Origin: Strigops habroptila
Lineage: Eukaryota; Chordata; Aves; Psittaciformes; Psittacidae
Length of the DNA: 64,000 bases
Assembly: GCF_004027225.2 (NCBI RefSeq)
Contig: NC_044289.2
Location: 5,755,761-5,819,760 of the forward strand
Direction: 5' to 3'
This document shows positions 53,101 through 64,000 of the stretch, in pieces (the first letter of the stretch is position 1; every line of letters starts with the position of its first letter). The translations under genes and the position numbers were made by a program. A model generated the notes under the pieces. The model searched no databases. It saw nothing but the letters and a program-made list of their open reading frames with translations, and had not been told where the DNA came from.

Positions 53101-56100
53101 CATTCAGCATCGCTGCCAATTCTCACTTTGGGCCAGATTCTGGACATGACTAAATAACGGATCGGTTATTGCTCTGCAGAATACTGTCACTTAATGTAAG
53201 GCACTTTTGCCTGTGTTATAATAAAATATTGATACTGCTATGACACATTAAAAAAAAATAAAAATAAAGACTTTAAGGCTTTAAGTCATTTGTAGTCAGC
53301 AACACTGGAGAAGGAGTATCTCTAGGACAGCAGCAGACGTGTCACCAAGATACTAAATGAAAGGTATTAATAAAAATTAAACAGGAATTAATAAAAGCAA
53401 TCTGAAATAAAAAAATGCACTTTATTTTGGGGTCCCCTTCTTCAGCTTGGGAAGGAAAAAACAGCATGTGAAATATTTTAAACAGATCTTTGTAAAGAAT
53501 GAAGTTTCTTTAACGGGTGCATGTAGGAGGCTGACTTCATACAGAGAGATACACACAAGCTTTCCTTAGCTCCTGCAGGTCAAAGTAATTAAGTCATACA
53601 CGTATTCCCAATTCTTTCCAAATTTTTAATAAGCCTATTATGTCAAAACTATGCTCCAATTTTCAGATCAAGATATATGCCAGCTACTGATTCATTCTGA
53701 AGTTCCTTCATACAGAGAAAGCTGTTAATCCCTATGTGGGGGGAACTTCCTGAATGAACAATGCTGCTGCCGGACTAAGAGCTGCAGCCTGCACTCATTT
53801 TTCCCCACTGGAAAGGTATAGAACACATTAAATCTTCCACCTCAAGAAACAACACAACTTCACCGATTTCGGAAGAGGGAGGGGGAAATCACACTGCCTG
53901 TCCTTGAGCATTTCCTGACAGTCTTTTCAATAAACACTAACTTGAAGTTTTACTCTCTGTGATCTGACAAAATGGTTGGCAGGCAAGAATTATTTCTTTT
54001 TTGCTTTGTGAAGAAGAGCTTTTGTTTTCAGTCTAGAACAGCACTGGAAAGGTCTCTTCAAACTGACAACACACCTATATTTGAAGAGCTTTATTTCCAT
54101 CAGATTTTTTGTCGAGTCATAACCTGAATTTGTATACAAAATGTTTCTCTTAAAAGACATATTAAGATCCAATTTTTCATGTCAGTAAAATCAAGAATTC
54201 AAAATTTTAATCCCAATCAAATACAAAGTTTGTTCATAACTTATAACCCCCAACAGTAGTACTGGAGCTCCGTATTAGTGAAGTTTCTTGCCTTTGAAAG
54301 CCTCACAGTATTTTACAGACAGTAAATCACACTCAAAACTCCTGCTTGCCTTCATTCATGCTACATTTCCTGCCTCTACCCTCGCATCCTGAACTGCACA
54401 CCTTACATTAGCCCTGTTTTAAAGGTAGGCACACAGGGAGTAAGTTAATTGCCCAGAGTCCCCTGAGTCAGTGGAAATGGAATTTTCATTTCCTGAGTCA
54501 TGTGTTTTTATCAAGATATTACTAAGAATCAGCCAGAATGTTACCAAGAATTATCAAGGTTTTACTAAGAATTAAAGTTGTATTTACCCTGATCACTGAT
54601 AAGATAGTCTTTACAGCTCAAGTTTCTACGTCCAGAAAGAAATTAATATTTGTTTATTGATCTCCCTAAGGACTAAACTGTGCAAATGCCCAGCAGACTT
54701 TTACGGAGTTACCTATACCCTATCAGCACTAAAAACTAACTCAAAGCTCTGTAAAGCAGTTTTAAGCTGAGATTTAACTCAACATTAACAGTGTTTACAA
54801 ACAAGAGCGTATTTTTTATTTCTCAGAACAGATCATGCTTTACTTCTACTTTACTCCCGCTGCCGTAATCCTTCATGTTATTCAGCAACAGCTTTCTAAA
54901 AGCTAAATGGTTAACTACTTGATAAATTCTGTCTTTAGCTATGTTGACTGTGCTGAAGCCGGAGTCACAGGGGTAGTACAAAGACGTAATATTCCCTTTA
55001 AAAGGGAATATTAATACATCAGGGTAACAAATACATCATGTATATACTGTAACTTCAAACAGTTTAAAAACATGTTAATACAGAAGAGTTTTCAAACCCC
55101 TGAAAAGCCAGGTCTGTTACAGCGTCTAACCCAGGGCTTCCCACACAGCGTCCACACACCGACACTGACTTGGGGCACAGAGGTTATTTCCAGTTGGAAG
55201 CACATATGGACACACTGCTTGTCCCTCGGGTCTACCCGCTCCTGCTCTTCTTGGGAGCAAGCGGGATGTCGAGGGGGTGGGGGAAATCCTATTCCTTAAA
55301 CTGGTGATAAAGATTTCTTTTACATTTCAGCAAGTTTATTTTGCAAGAGAAGCAGAAAATCAGGCAAAGTTAGAGGAATGATGCAAACAAAATAAGCAAA
55401 CATTCAATCTGCTAGTATTTATTGTATCCTGCAAGCATGGACAGTATATGAAGCCAAAGCTGTCATGTTTTTCCGTAAAAATAAAAACTGAGACATTAAA
55501 ACTATTTTGGTTTTTTTTTTCCCAAGATATACTGATATTTCCTATGACTTGCAAAGGTGGAGTTTTTACAGTTAAGGTGGTCACAGAAGAAATGCTACAA
55601 ACAAGTTACCAGATGATGAAAAAGATTGAGAAAGACATAGTTCTTTTTTCCCCCTAAACAAAACTTGATAAGGAGAGAGGGGAAAAAAAAAAAAAAATCC
55701 ATCAAAACCTTTGCAATTACTTTAACTACTTCACAAGGAAAATTAAGGAAAAAAAATCCCAAGTCTTAAGGGACAGGCATGTAGGGACAGTACTGTAACA
55801 AACTTTATTGGTATAATTACGAGAGCACTATATTGCATGTAAAACCAGCTTACATACGGTGTTCCTGTAACAAAATTCTGCATGTCAGTCCTCAGGCATA
55901 AGGTCCCCATTCAAAACCAGATTTGTATTGGAAATGAAGTTCAAAATGTAGTATAAGACTTGAACAGAAGTAAACTAAAAGACTTTAGAAAGCTTTCCCA
56001 AGAAGCTGCAAAGTATTTCTTTATTTCCAATCTCAAGTTGAATGGTTATGATGATTTCCTTATTGCAGCAGCAAGTCACACAAAGATTTAAAACCAGTCT

Positions 56101-56719
56101 AAAGCTCAGAATTTAATTATAGCTTGCATTAATGCATACATCTCCCAGAAAAGTGATTTTGAGAGCGGCCCCAGCTGTAATTACAGAAGAACCTCGCAGC
56201 ATTCCAGCCACTTGGAGGCGGAGGGGCACCACGGGTCTAATTTTGAAGCAAATAATGAGAAAGCTGAAAAGTATGACTCCATATATTTGGAATCATCTTG
56301 TGGTAATCAAGGTTACAGTTCCTTATATGGTGTGGAGAGCATGAAGCACACACAAAAAACAGAATATTAAAACTATGGGTTATAAAGAACTGCAACTATT
56401 GTAAAAAACCCCTAAACATACCCCACCGAGCAGCCAGCAAAGATTCTGTATTGCCTTGAAATACAAACCTTGCCCTAAAAACAGGGCTGGTTACACACCC
56501 GGCTTCCTACACTGAGTAATTAAAAAAGTGCAATCCGCCGGGAGGCATGAATGAATTTTAGACAAACCCAGCATAAGGCAAACCCTCCCTTCAAAAACTG
56601 CTAGTGAGTGAGAGGAGAAATGGGGAAAAGGTAGGAGAAAAAGAAAAATCTATTTAAAGACGTTGTAGTTGTCTCTCTCTTCTTTTTTTTTTCCCCCTCT
56701 GCCTGTCTAAAGTTAGTCT

Positions 56720-57000
56720 GGCTTAGAGGATGCACTAACTTTCCCAATCAGTTTTACATTACAGCACAAGTCCAGAAATAGCTCCCAGCCGCCTTGGCCT
56801 CTAGCATGGTTGCCATGACAATGGAACCACAGTGCTATAAATAGCTCATCAGCACCAAATCTTGTGAGACACATCTGGAATGGGGCCAGCCCAGCCCCGG
56901 CCTGACAAATAAAAATAGGCACAGGCCGTTTCAAAGGCTGGAAAGGTACAATGAGGCTCGGCCTGCGGGGAGCGGCGGGCGGGGGACGGCCTGGGCTGCT
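56720..57000. promoter_or_regulatory. Candidate cis-regulatory element in the GNAS upstream stretch
   Basis: This patch stands out from AT-rich flanks. It holds an RFX X-box-like near-palindrome GTTGCCATGACAAT (56809-56822) and CTATAAATAG (56835-56844), which is both a perfect MEF2 consensus and a possible TATA box. A GC-rich segment with CpGs follows near 56,960-57,000. This fits an enhancer or alternative promoter, but motif matches alone are weak evidence. Confidence 0.3.
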
Positions 57001-60000
57001 TGTTAGCACGAGATTTATTTGATAGGAGATCAGGAGAAGTAGAAAAGTTACTTTATTGCACACTAAACAGCCAGTCTTTCTCTAAAGTCCCTTTATTCTT
57101 TCTTTCTTCCCCCCGTAGTCTCCAGCAAAACCATACCCCTTTTGAAACTGTAACAATGCAGTCTTTTGCCCAGGAGCAAAAAAAAATAAGTAAAATAAGG
57201 GAAAACAGAAGAAGAGAGGTCTTCAGAACTTCCCCCTCTAACTATTTCTGTACGGTTTTGGCTCAAGCGTGTTTACGCACTCCACCGAGTCTGACGGGCA
57301 TCCTGGATGGGATCCTGCACGGGATCCTGCACGGGCTGGAGCACTTTGCTCCGGTTAAAGTCATTCACAGGCTGCTCAGTGCCTGATACGGACATGGCTG
57401 CCCAAAGCCTCTGCCAAGCTGCAGTGAGCTGCTCTCCTCCTCACCCTCACCATCGTCCCTTTGGACCCTCATCAGGGACAAAACCTCAGCCGTGGACTAC
57501 ACTGAGGTTCCAAACAGGCTGTGTCTGCAGCTCAGGCCAGACCCGAGCCATGCCTTCAGAGGTGGAAGGCAGCAACAGTAGTCGCGGCATAACCCAGCCC
57601 ACTTTCCGACAGCTCTGCCTGACAAAACCGCCTTTTGAGCAAGCATTTTCTTGCACTTAGTGGGTGAGAAAATGTATTTTTAGCACAGACTCTTGATCAA
57701 CCCATTCAATTACATCCAAATTATCTGTGTGGGAACAGAATGTTATGTCAAAAATGTTATTCAGTGTATTTGTCAATATTACCCAACAGAAGACATTTGT
57801 ATAATCAGGAGATTCAATATTTTCTACAGCGTATGAAAGCAGCAGCTCAGGAATCAGACTGAAGTTGTAAGACTTTGCTATTTCACAGACACTGGAAATA
57901 GTCAGCGTGATACAACACAGCGGACATCACTCCCAAAATATAAAATCTTAGTTGCTCTATCAGAAACCAATAGAGACTACAGACGGTAATCAAAAAACTG
58001 CAACTATAATAAGCATTAAGCCACAGTAAAATATCTTCCGTATGCCATAAAGGCATCGTGCACACGCTCCACACAAACGGCACCATCAGCCCACAGGATT
58101 CCTTTAGGTCCCTACATGGATATTTTAATTTCTAAAAATTGTAGAGTAACTTCCACCCAGGCTTAAAGCTGTATGTAAACTTTCCTCCCCTTCCCCCTTC
58201 CTTTCACCACGTCCAGTTTGCTCAGTTGCCATCCTGAACAATGTATGTTTCAGGAAACAGCAGTTTTCACGCAAATATTTTGGAAAATGTACTTTATAAC
58301 ATGTAATGCAGCACAATTCAGAATTTATTGTTTTGTATAAAGATACTCCAACTTAGTTTAAGAGCCTATCATCAATTGCAACTTCTGATTTAAATTATAT
58401 AAAAAAATCCTATGTATGTGGTTTTTTCTCCCTTAAGAAAGCAATTAATAAATTATTATGAGATAGCCCTTTCTGGCTCATATAATGCACAAACTTTACA
58501 GTTTTGTCTGGGAGAAAGATAAGGCGGAGAGGGCTGCAGAGCAGAAACCACTGCAGAGTCACCCAGATCTGGCCAATACTCCAGCCCTTCACTGGAAGAG
58601 CCCCCCCTGCCAAGCCCCAGGACTCCTGCCCGTTCCCCACTGCCATTAGCTCTTCAATGTGATTCGATGCTCCTCATCCAGCGATGGCTCTGGAGGGATG
58701 CCTTCCCCAGGCACAACATTTGTGCTCCTTTATGCTTCCCACTGACCGGGGGCACATGTTATCCCGCAGCCATCGGCCTGTGACTGTACTCCACCACCCG
58801 TTTTCAAATGAAACCCATTACCACGCAGCTCCCCCGCCGATAACTGACCCAAACCCTTGAGGCTGCTCCAGCTGCCTTCACTGCTCCTTTGCGAACTTGT
58901 ACAAAGGTATTTTCACACTCCCAAGTACCAAAACAGACCGGTTAAAAACAACTCACTACCGCATGCCTCCGAGGCTCACCCCACCACACAAACCTGCATA
59001 TGTCAAATAACTTCAGAACAGCCCCTCACCCCACCCCAGAAAATTACTTCCCCATGCCAGGAGGAAACATAAAGCTGATCCAAATCCAGGGTTGGGTACA
59101 GCAATGAAAGGTAACGGTATGGATGAGATCACTACATCGTGATCCGATTCCCGGGCAAGCCCAGGGCAGGAACGTGGTGTGAGTGAGTGGGGAGAACTTG
59201 GCACAATCCCTATTAACTATTTTTTTCTTTTAAGTGGGCTGCAAAGGAAGACAAAAAACATAGGAAAAAGTGAAGCAATTAAATGCTAATGTAACAAAAT
59301 TTCTCACCTTGTTTTGCTTTCTGCCCTACTTCTCCAACTTTTTCCTGAATATTGGTGGGCCAAACACACTGGAGTCTCAGATCTAACTAAGGATCCTGTC
59401 TCTTGCAAAACACTATCAGCTATTTGCTATGGGATGTTATCTCTTCTCTACACTTCAAAAAAATTTGTTTGCCTGCATTCGTTTTTACTTATCCCTATGA
59501 ACAAATCAATATTTAATATAAAACAAGAAGCGAACTGATCAGAAATCAAAAAGGTTTTAACCTCCTGTGACTCTCAAAGACTGTCATCCTGAAGAACTCC
59601 ATCGAGTCTGGTATCTTTTTCAGTTATTTCAGCAAGAGCTCTGCACACCGAAGACTACAGTTTTTCATTTTACACAAGGAATGAAAGGTTCCATGCTAAT
59701 AACTTAATTGTAAGAAAAATAACGAATTGTTTCCATGGTTTTTACTACCTACAAAGCCATCAAGCTGGACTAGTGAGAATCCAAGTATGGCTGATGGTGA
59801 ACTCTCCCACCCTGCCCCCCTTTAAATATACATATTCTTAATGTATTTTATTCAATGCCTGTTTTCTGGAAGGTAGGAAAAGGTCTGTATCTACAAACAT
59901 TTTTATGGTTTACAAACATTTATGGTCAGGGATTTTTATGCTGTAAGCTGTTTTTAATAGTAAGCTGAACTCACAGACTTCAGACAGCAGAAGAAACCAA

Positions 60001-61053
60001 CATAACCACCTCACTGACTGCATCACTCCCATGCTCTGGGGGGCCTGAACTTGGAGGGAAACTTTAAATTTAATAGTTTTTCAGTATCTATGTAAATCAA
60101 CGAGGTGCAACTGGGATCTTAGACAGGTTTAAGAATATTTGCTGCTAACTTGGTCTAACGAGACTGTTTAAGCAGTCATTTAGGCAAAAATCCATGTAAG
60201 TAATTTTTAATGGAGTTTAAGAATGCCTCTATAGAATATAAATTTGTTTGAGCTTCTCTCCCCAACATCTTTGAATTCGAATCAGCAAATGAATGCTTGC
60301 TTCAATTTCAGATGTCATCTAATATGGCAACACCTTATGCGCTTTATAAGTGTATGTCCCCTACCGTAGGCTGCTCTGAGCAATTAAAACAGGTGAACCT
60401 AATGGGATATCCTTTCATTGTGTTTCAATGAAGTATTTATATGAACCTTGTCCTCATGGTCTTTAGCTCCCTCCAGTGCCATCAAATCAGTAGAATTGCT
60501 TTTGGTTGATAAAGACCATCATGTCCATATAATTTTCAAATAGCATTATTCTGACAAAATCAGAGACATCACTAATAAATAAAATAAAAATTAGGTTAAT
60601 CATTTGAAATGTTAATAAAAGCATATTCTGTCAATGACTGGGAGCAAAAACCAGTGAGTATAAAAGCAAAAAAAACCCCCAAGAAAAACCCAAGAAAAAA
60701 AAGGAGAGAGAACCAAAGAGCTACATCTGAAGCAGGAATAAAACTATACTGTTTGACAGCCACGAAATGCTTTGTAAGCATTTTTATTGGTATTTGCACT
60801 ATGCCTTTCAGATGATAAAAAGAATTAATAAATTAATACTTCGTGCTTGTTTCCGTAATTTGAAGAAACAGCTATCTGCAAAAACGGGCAAATAAAGGCT
60901 CAGAGAGTTCCCACATTTTCCAGCTCGTGTGTGTCTTATATAACCTAAACCCCAAACACGGAGAATGCAGAACCAGGCACTTCCCCAACTGCGATCGGAA
61001 AAACGGGCAACATCATTTTTAAGAGGAATTTTAGGGATGGAGGTAGGTGGAGC

Positions 61054-61071
61054 TGACGTGACCTCACGTGA
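61054..61071. promoter_or_regulatory. Paired CRE-like and E-box (TCACGTGA) motif
   Basis: TGACGTGACCTCACGTGA joins a CRE-like TGACGTGA to a perfect palindromic TCACGTGA, the site of USF/MITF/TFE3-type factors. The two halves are spaced by two bases. CpG-containing sites of this kind are rare by chance in this AT-rich stretch. Confidence 0.35.
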
Positions 61072-64000
61072 CAGAAAAGGAATTCTGATCCCAGGACTGA
61101 GTTTCCGCAGGAACTAGGGAAGCTCGGGGAAGAAACCAGGCCCCAGATGAGCCCAAAACAATGGGAGGACAAACGGCTGCTAATTTTTGAGCAGGGTGGT
61201 TGGGTGGACTTCGCTGCCGTATCTAAATACACTTATACAGACAAATAGCTCACATGTCTTCAGCACGTAAGAATATAAATCCAACGCTGGAATTTCACCT
61301 AGTAAGGCACCATCCCAACTGAGATTTTTGTTCAGCATTTTAGGAAATCGGACTTTTTTTTGCAAAAAGGCAGGAATTTTGACTGTTATCCTGCTCACGG
61401 GAGGCTCAAACGTTTCATTTCTCCTATGCCGGCTTCACACGTGGTGCTTGCTGCAGGCACTCAGGGCCAGAACAGCAGTCGGTGCCTTCCCAGGACGACC
61501 TGTCAATACCTGTCCGGGAGCTGACAGCTTAAACAACTTACAGCAGCAGCTCATGTTTCAGGCTTTGCTTTTCTTAGAGGCTGCTGCTTCTCCCTCCTCC
61601 ACCTCTGTTTTTTAAAATGTTCTTTTTCCAACTTGGGAAAAACAACTCCAGGCCTCTCTAAAAGGAGGCACAGAACCTGGCACTAGTATTAAAACCATGT
61701 GTAAAGAGCACACCTCTTGTTCTGCAGTAAGTTATAATATAAAGTTATTATTCTTTTTCTTGAAAACATTTGCTTATCATTAGTACCAGGCTTACTTAAA
61801 AAGAATTATTTTAAAAAAAGCAAATGGTACGGAGCTACAGTAGCAATTTCATACTATTAATTTTGACATTCATCTTTGGTTACTGTGAAAAGCATCGCCT
61901 GCAAATATCTGTTTCTGTGTTCTTCTGCCATACAATAAAATGAAGAAGTCAAATTTAAGTGCTTGTCTCTCCCTGGTACACATTACATTCAGGCAGATAA
62001 AAGGAGCAAGAAATCAAGCTTGAAGCCAAATTCAAAGGCAAACAATAAAGGTCAGTGTACTACTTCTGTGGGAAAGCCATGCGCAGGGAGTGACCATGTA
62101 CCTGAAAAACTGCAGCCCTCTCCTACTCTCAGAAGTTTAACACATTGAACAAAAAAGAACTGTCAGTCATTTGGCTTCATGATTTTGCCTTTTGCTTAGA
62201 TTTTCACTACTCTCCTTTAAAGGAAAATCTAATATAGACCCCTTCACTTATCCCAATGCTGTTTGTGACAACATCAATACATACTCATTGACTATGGAAT
62301 ATTTCCCCAGCCTGCTTTTTGATATTTAGTGCTTTTAAGCACTAAATTAAATTGACACAATTAAAACAAACTCCTCATAGAATACAGTGGCTCACATAGA
62401 ATACAAAGGCTCACAAACAGCACTAACTGAACAAGGGACAAAATATGCCATTTTAGAATCTTTGACTAACTTGACTCAACTTATCCGAAAGCAGAATTTT
62501 AATCATTATAAAAACATTAACTCCTTTAAATCTCATCTTTCGAAAGAGAATACTGGCTGTAAAAGATCTTAAAAATAGTATTTACAGGTCTAATCATTCA
62601 AATATCTGTAAAACAGGATATGCTTCATATTTGCAAAACATATTTTTAACATTTGCAAAACATATTTTTCAACGTGGATTTTCTTAAGCTGCGTGCTTTT
62701 AAGATTAAAGTAACAAAGAATTTAGAGTGAAGCATGCACAGGAAAAGTAAAATCCCTGACAAGGCACAACCTCAGCCTGTTTCCTCTCTCAGCCAAGAGT
62801 CACGTCTGCTGGTTTCAGCACGGAGAGGTTTTCCATGGCAGTTCCCTGACTCACAGACGAGCAGTCAGGTGCTGCAAAACATGGAACTGAGGCAGGGCTG
62901 GAGTAAGCGTGCGGAGATGCGTGTGGGTGATGGGCGTGCACGTGTGAGGAAGAGCTGCTGGGTGAGTACGCAGGAAAAAGGAGGCAAGGGGAAATTTTGA
63001 AAGGACTTTTAAAATCCCTTATTCTCTAACTAGCTTAAGACAATGTTACAATGGGGAAGCGATGATGCAGCTGCTTCAGGTGAAATTAGTTCTTTTAAAC
63101 TAGCTTTACAGCCACTGTTTATTACAGTCATATAAACTGTTGTAATTGCCTAAACAATTACTAAATATATTATTCACAGAACATAATTATTTCAGCTTTG
63201 TAACTTTAAAACCTCTCAATAGTAGAATGGACAGCTCTAGCTTGAAATGGAAGCTTATACTCATAAGACTAAGGTTCAGGAGGTAGGGAAGGCAACACAC
63301 GCACCGCCCTTGCAGTCTCAGCATCCTCACTGCTCTCCTTTGTCAGCAGACTTTACACAGAGGCCAAGGACTGAGAAAGCCTGAGCAAGGAGTATTCTCC
63401 CACAGCCCCATCCTTCTCTTCTGACGTGGGTCTCTGTGCTCCCAGGCAGTGCCAGAGCCTTGACCACAAACCACCCTTCCACTGAGGTTGAAGAGAACCT
63501 CTGCGCTGAGGTATAACTGTATGAAACTCTGCTGAAGTTAAATCACTGCCTCATTCTCTGGGAAACTTAACTTTAGACCCCCTTTCCTCAGGGATGGGGG
63601 GAAGGAGAAAGGAGAAACACCTATTCTAGCCATTATGGTTGTAAAGCAAGTACAAAATGGTGCGATGAGCTCTACCTATGCAGGTAGTGTGAAACAAACA
63701 CACTGAGAGGTGGAAAAGAATTTAGTCTCTGCAGGCATTAATTCTGAGGCCCCGGTGATGATGGTTTATGCTTTTTTATTTTGTGACACTGAAAAGAAAG
63801 TATCACAAAGCTATGAATAACAACTCATTTTTGCACCACAAGTGGGTGGACTCCCTGCCCCCACAGACTCAGTCACAGCTGGGCAGCAGGAATCCGAGGG
63901 AAAGCAAAGCCAAGCTGAAAAGCCCAAGGTGTGCATTCAAGTTCCAGAAAATTCCCAGATTCCACTGGATGACTAAAAGCCCTAAGATTCCCGTAGAAGA

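Larger units (their letters stand above)
50149..64000. other. GNAS: Long non-coding stretch, probably GNAS intron 6 or beyond
   Basis: About 13.9 kb upstream of GNAS exon 7. I looked on the minus strand for the expected exon 6 end (codons for AQYFL followed by a donor) and for the NQFRVDYIL and MGCLGNSK blocks, and found none. No CR1 or LTR was recognised. A GC-rich patch with regulatory-type motifs lies at 56,720-57,000, and a CRE/E-box pair at 61,054-61,071. A 19-bp direct duplication (atttgcaaaacatattttt type) lies at about 62,628-62,669. Confidence 0.5.

Noticed and set aside
57303-57345. Doubled gggatcctgcac motif
   Set aside because: A two-copy short duplication with no sign of function.

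Overview
The window is nuclear DNA of a bird, most likely a songbird. Genes have introns and GC-rich promoters. CR1 LINE 3' ends are scattered through it, and two solo retroviral LTRs resemble types I know from passerine genomes. The gene order matches the block on human 20q13.32 (bird chromosome 20), read in the opposite direction: (PRELID3B) - ATP5F1E - TUBB1 - CTSZ - NELFCD - GNAS. No species was confirmed by a search.

Layout. 1-440 looks like the 3' UTR of a plus-strand gene, by synteny PRELID3B. 440-7,400 is a repeat-bearing spacer. It holds a 33-bp tandem repeat (4,531-5,390) that keeps a serine-rich frame open, a possible minus-strand terminal exon near 2,300, and two CR1 fragments. 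ATP5F1E (7,874-8,905, plus) follows a CpG island with five CCAAT boxes. TUBB1 (10,945-14,163, minus) has four coding exons and a TATA box. CTSZ (18,436-22,663, plus) has six coding exons and its promoter abuts a CR1 fragment. NELFCD (24,531-33,821, minus) has fifteen coding exons, a CpG-island promoter and a solo LTR in intron 7. After about 10 kb without a gene comes the 3' half of GNAS (44,747-50,148, minus): the last seven coding exons, with a second solo LTR close to an exon. From 50,149 to 64,000 I recognise no coding exon. This is most simply a long GNAS intron, with exons 1-6 outside the window.

The genes are not an operon and do not share a pathway. ATP5F1E is a mitochondrial ATP synthase subunit, TUBB1 the thrombocyte/platelet beta-tubulin, CTSZ a lysosomal carboxypeptidase, NELFCD a Pol II pausing factor and GNAS the stimulatory G protein alpha subunit. 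ATP5F1E and TUBB1 converge, TUBB1 and CTSZ are head to head about 4.2 kb apart, and CTSZ and NELFCD are tail to tail with about 0.9 kb between their poly(A) signals.

All exon borders were read by eye from GT/AG sites, with the reading frame checked across every junction. Each complete gene sums to a whole number of codons close to the human protein length. The main candidate for something undescribed is the serine-rich 33-bp repeat reading frame.
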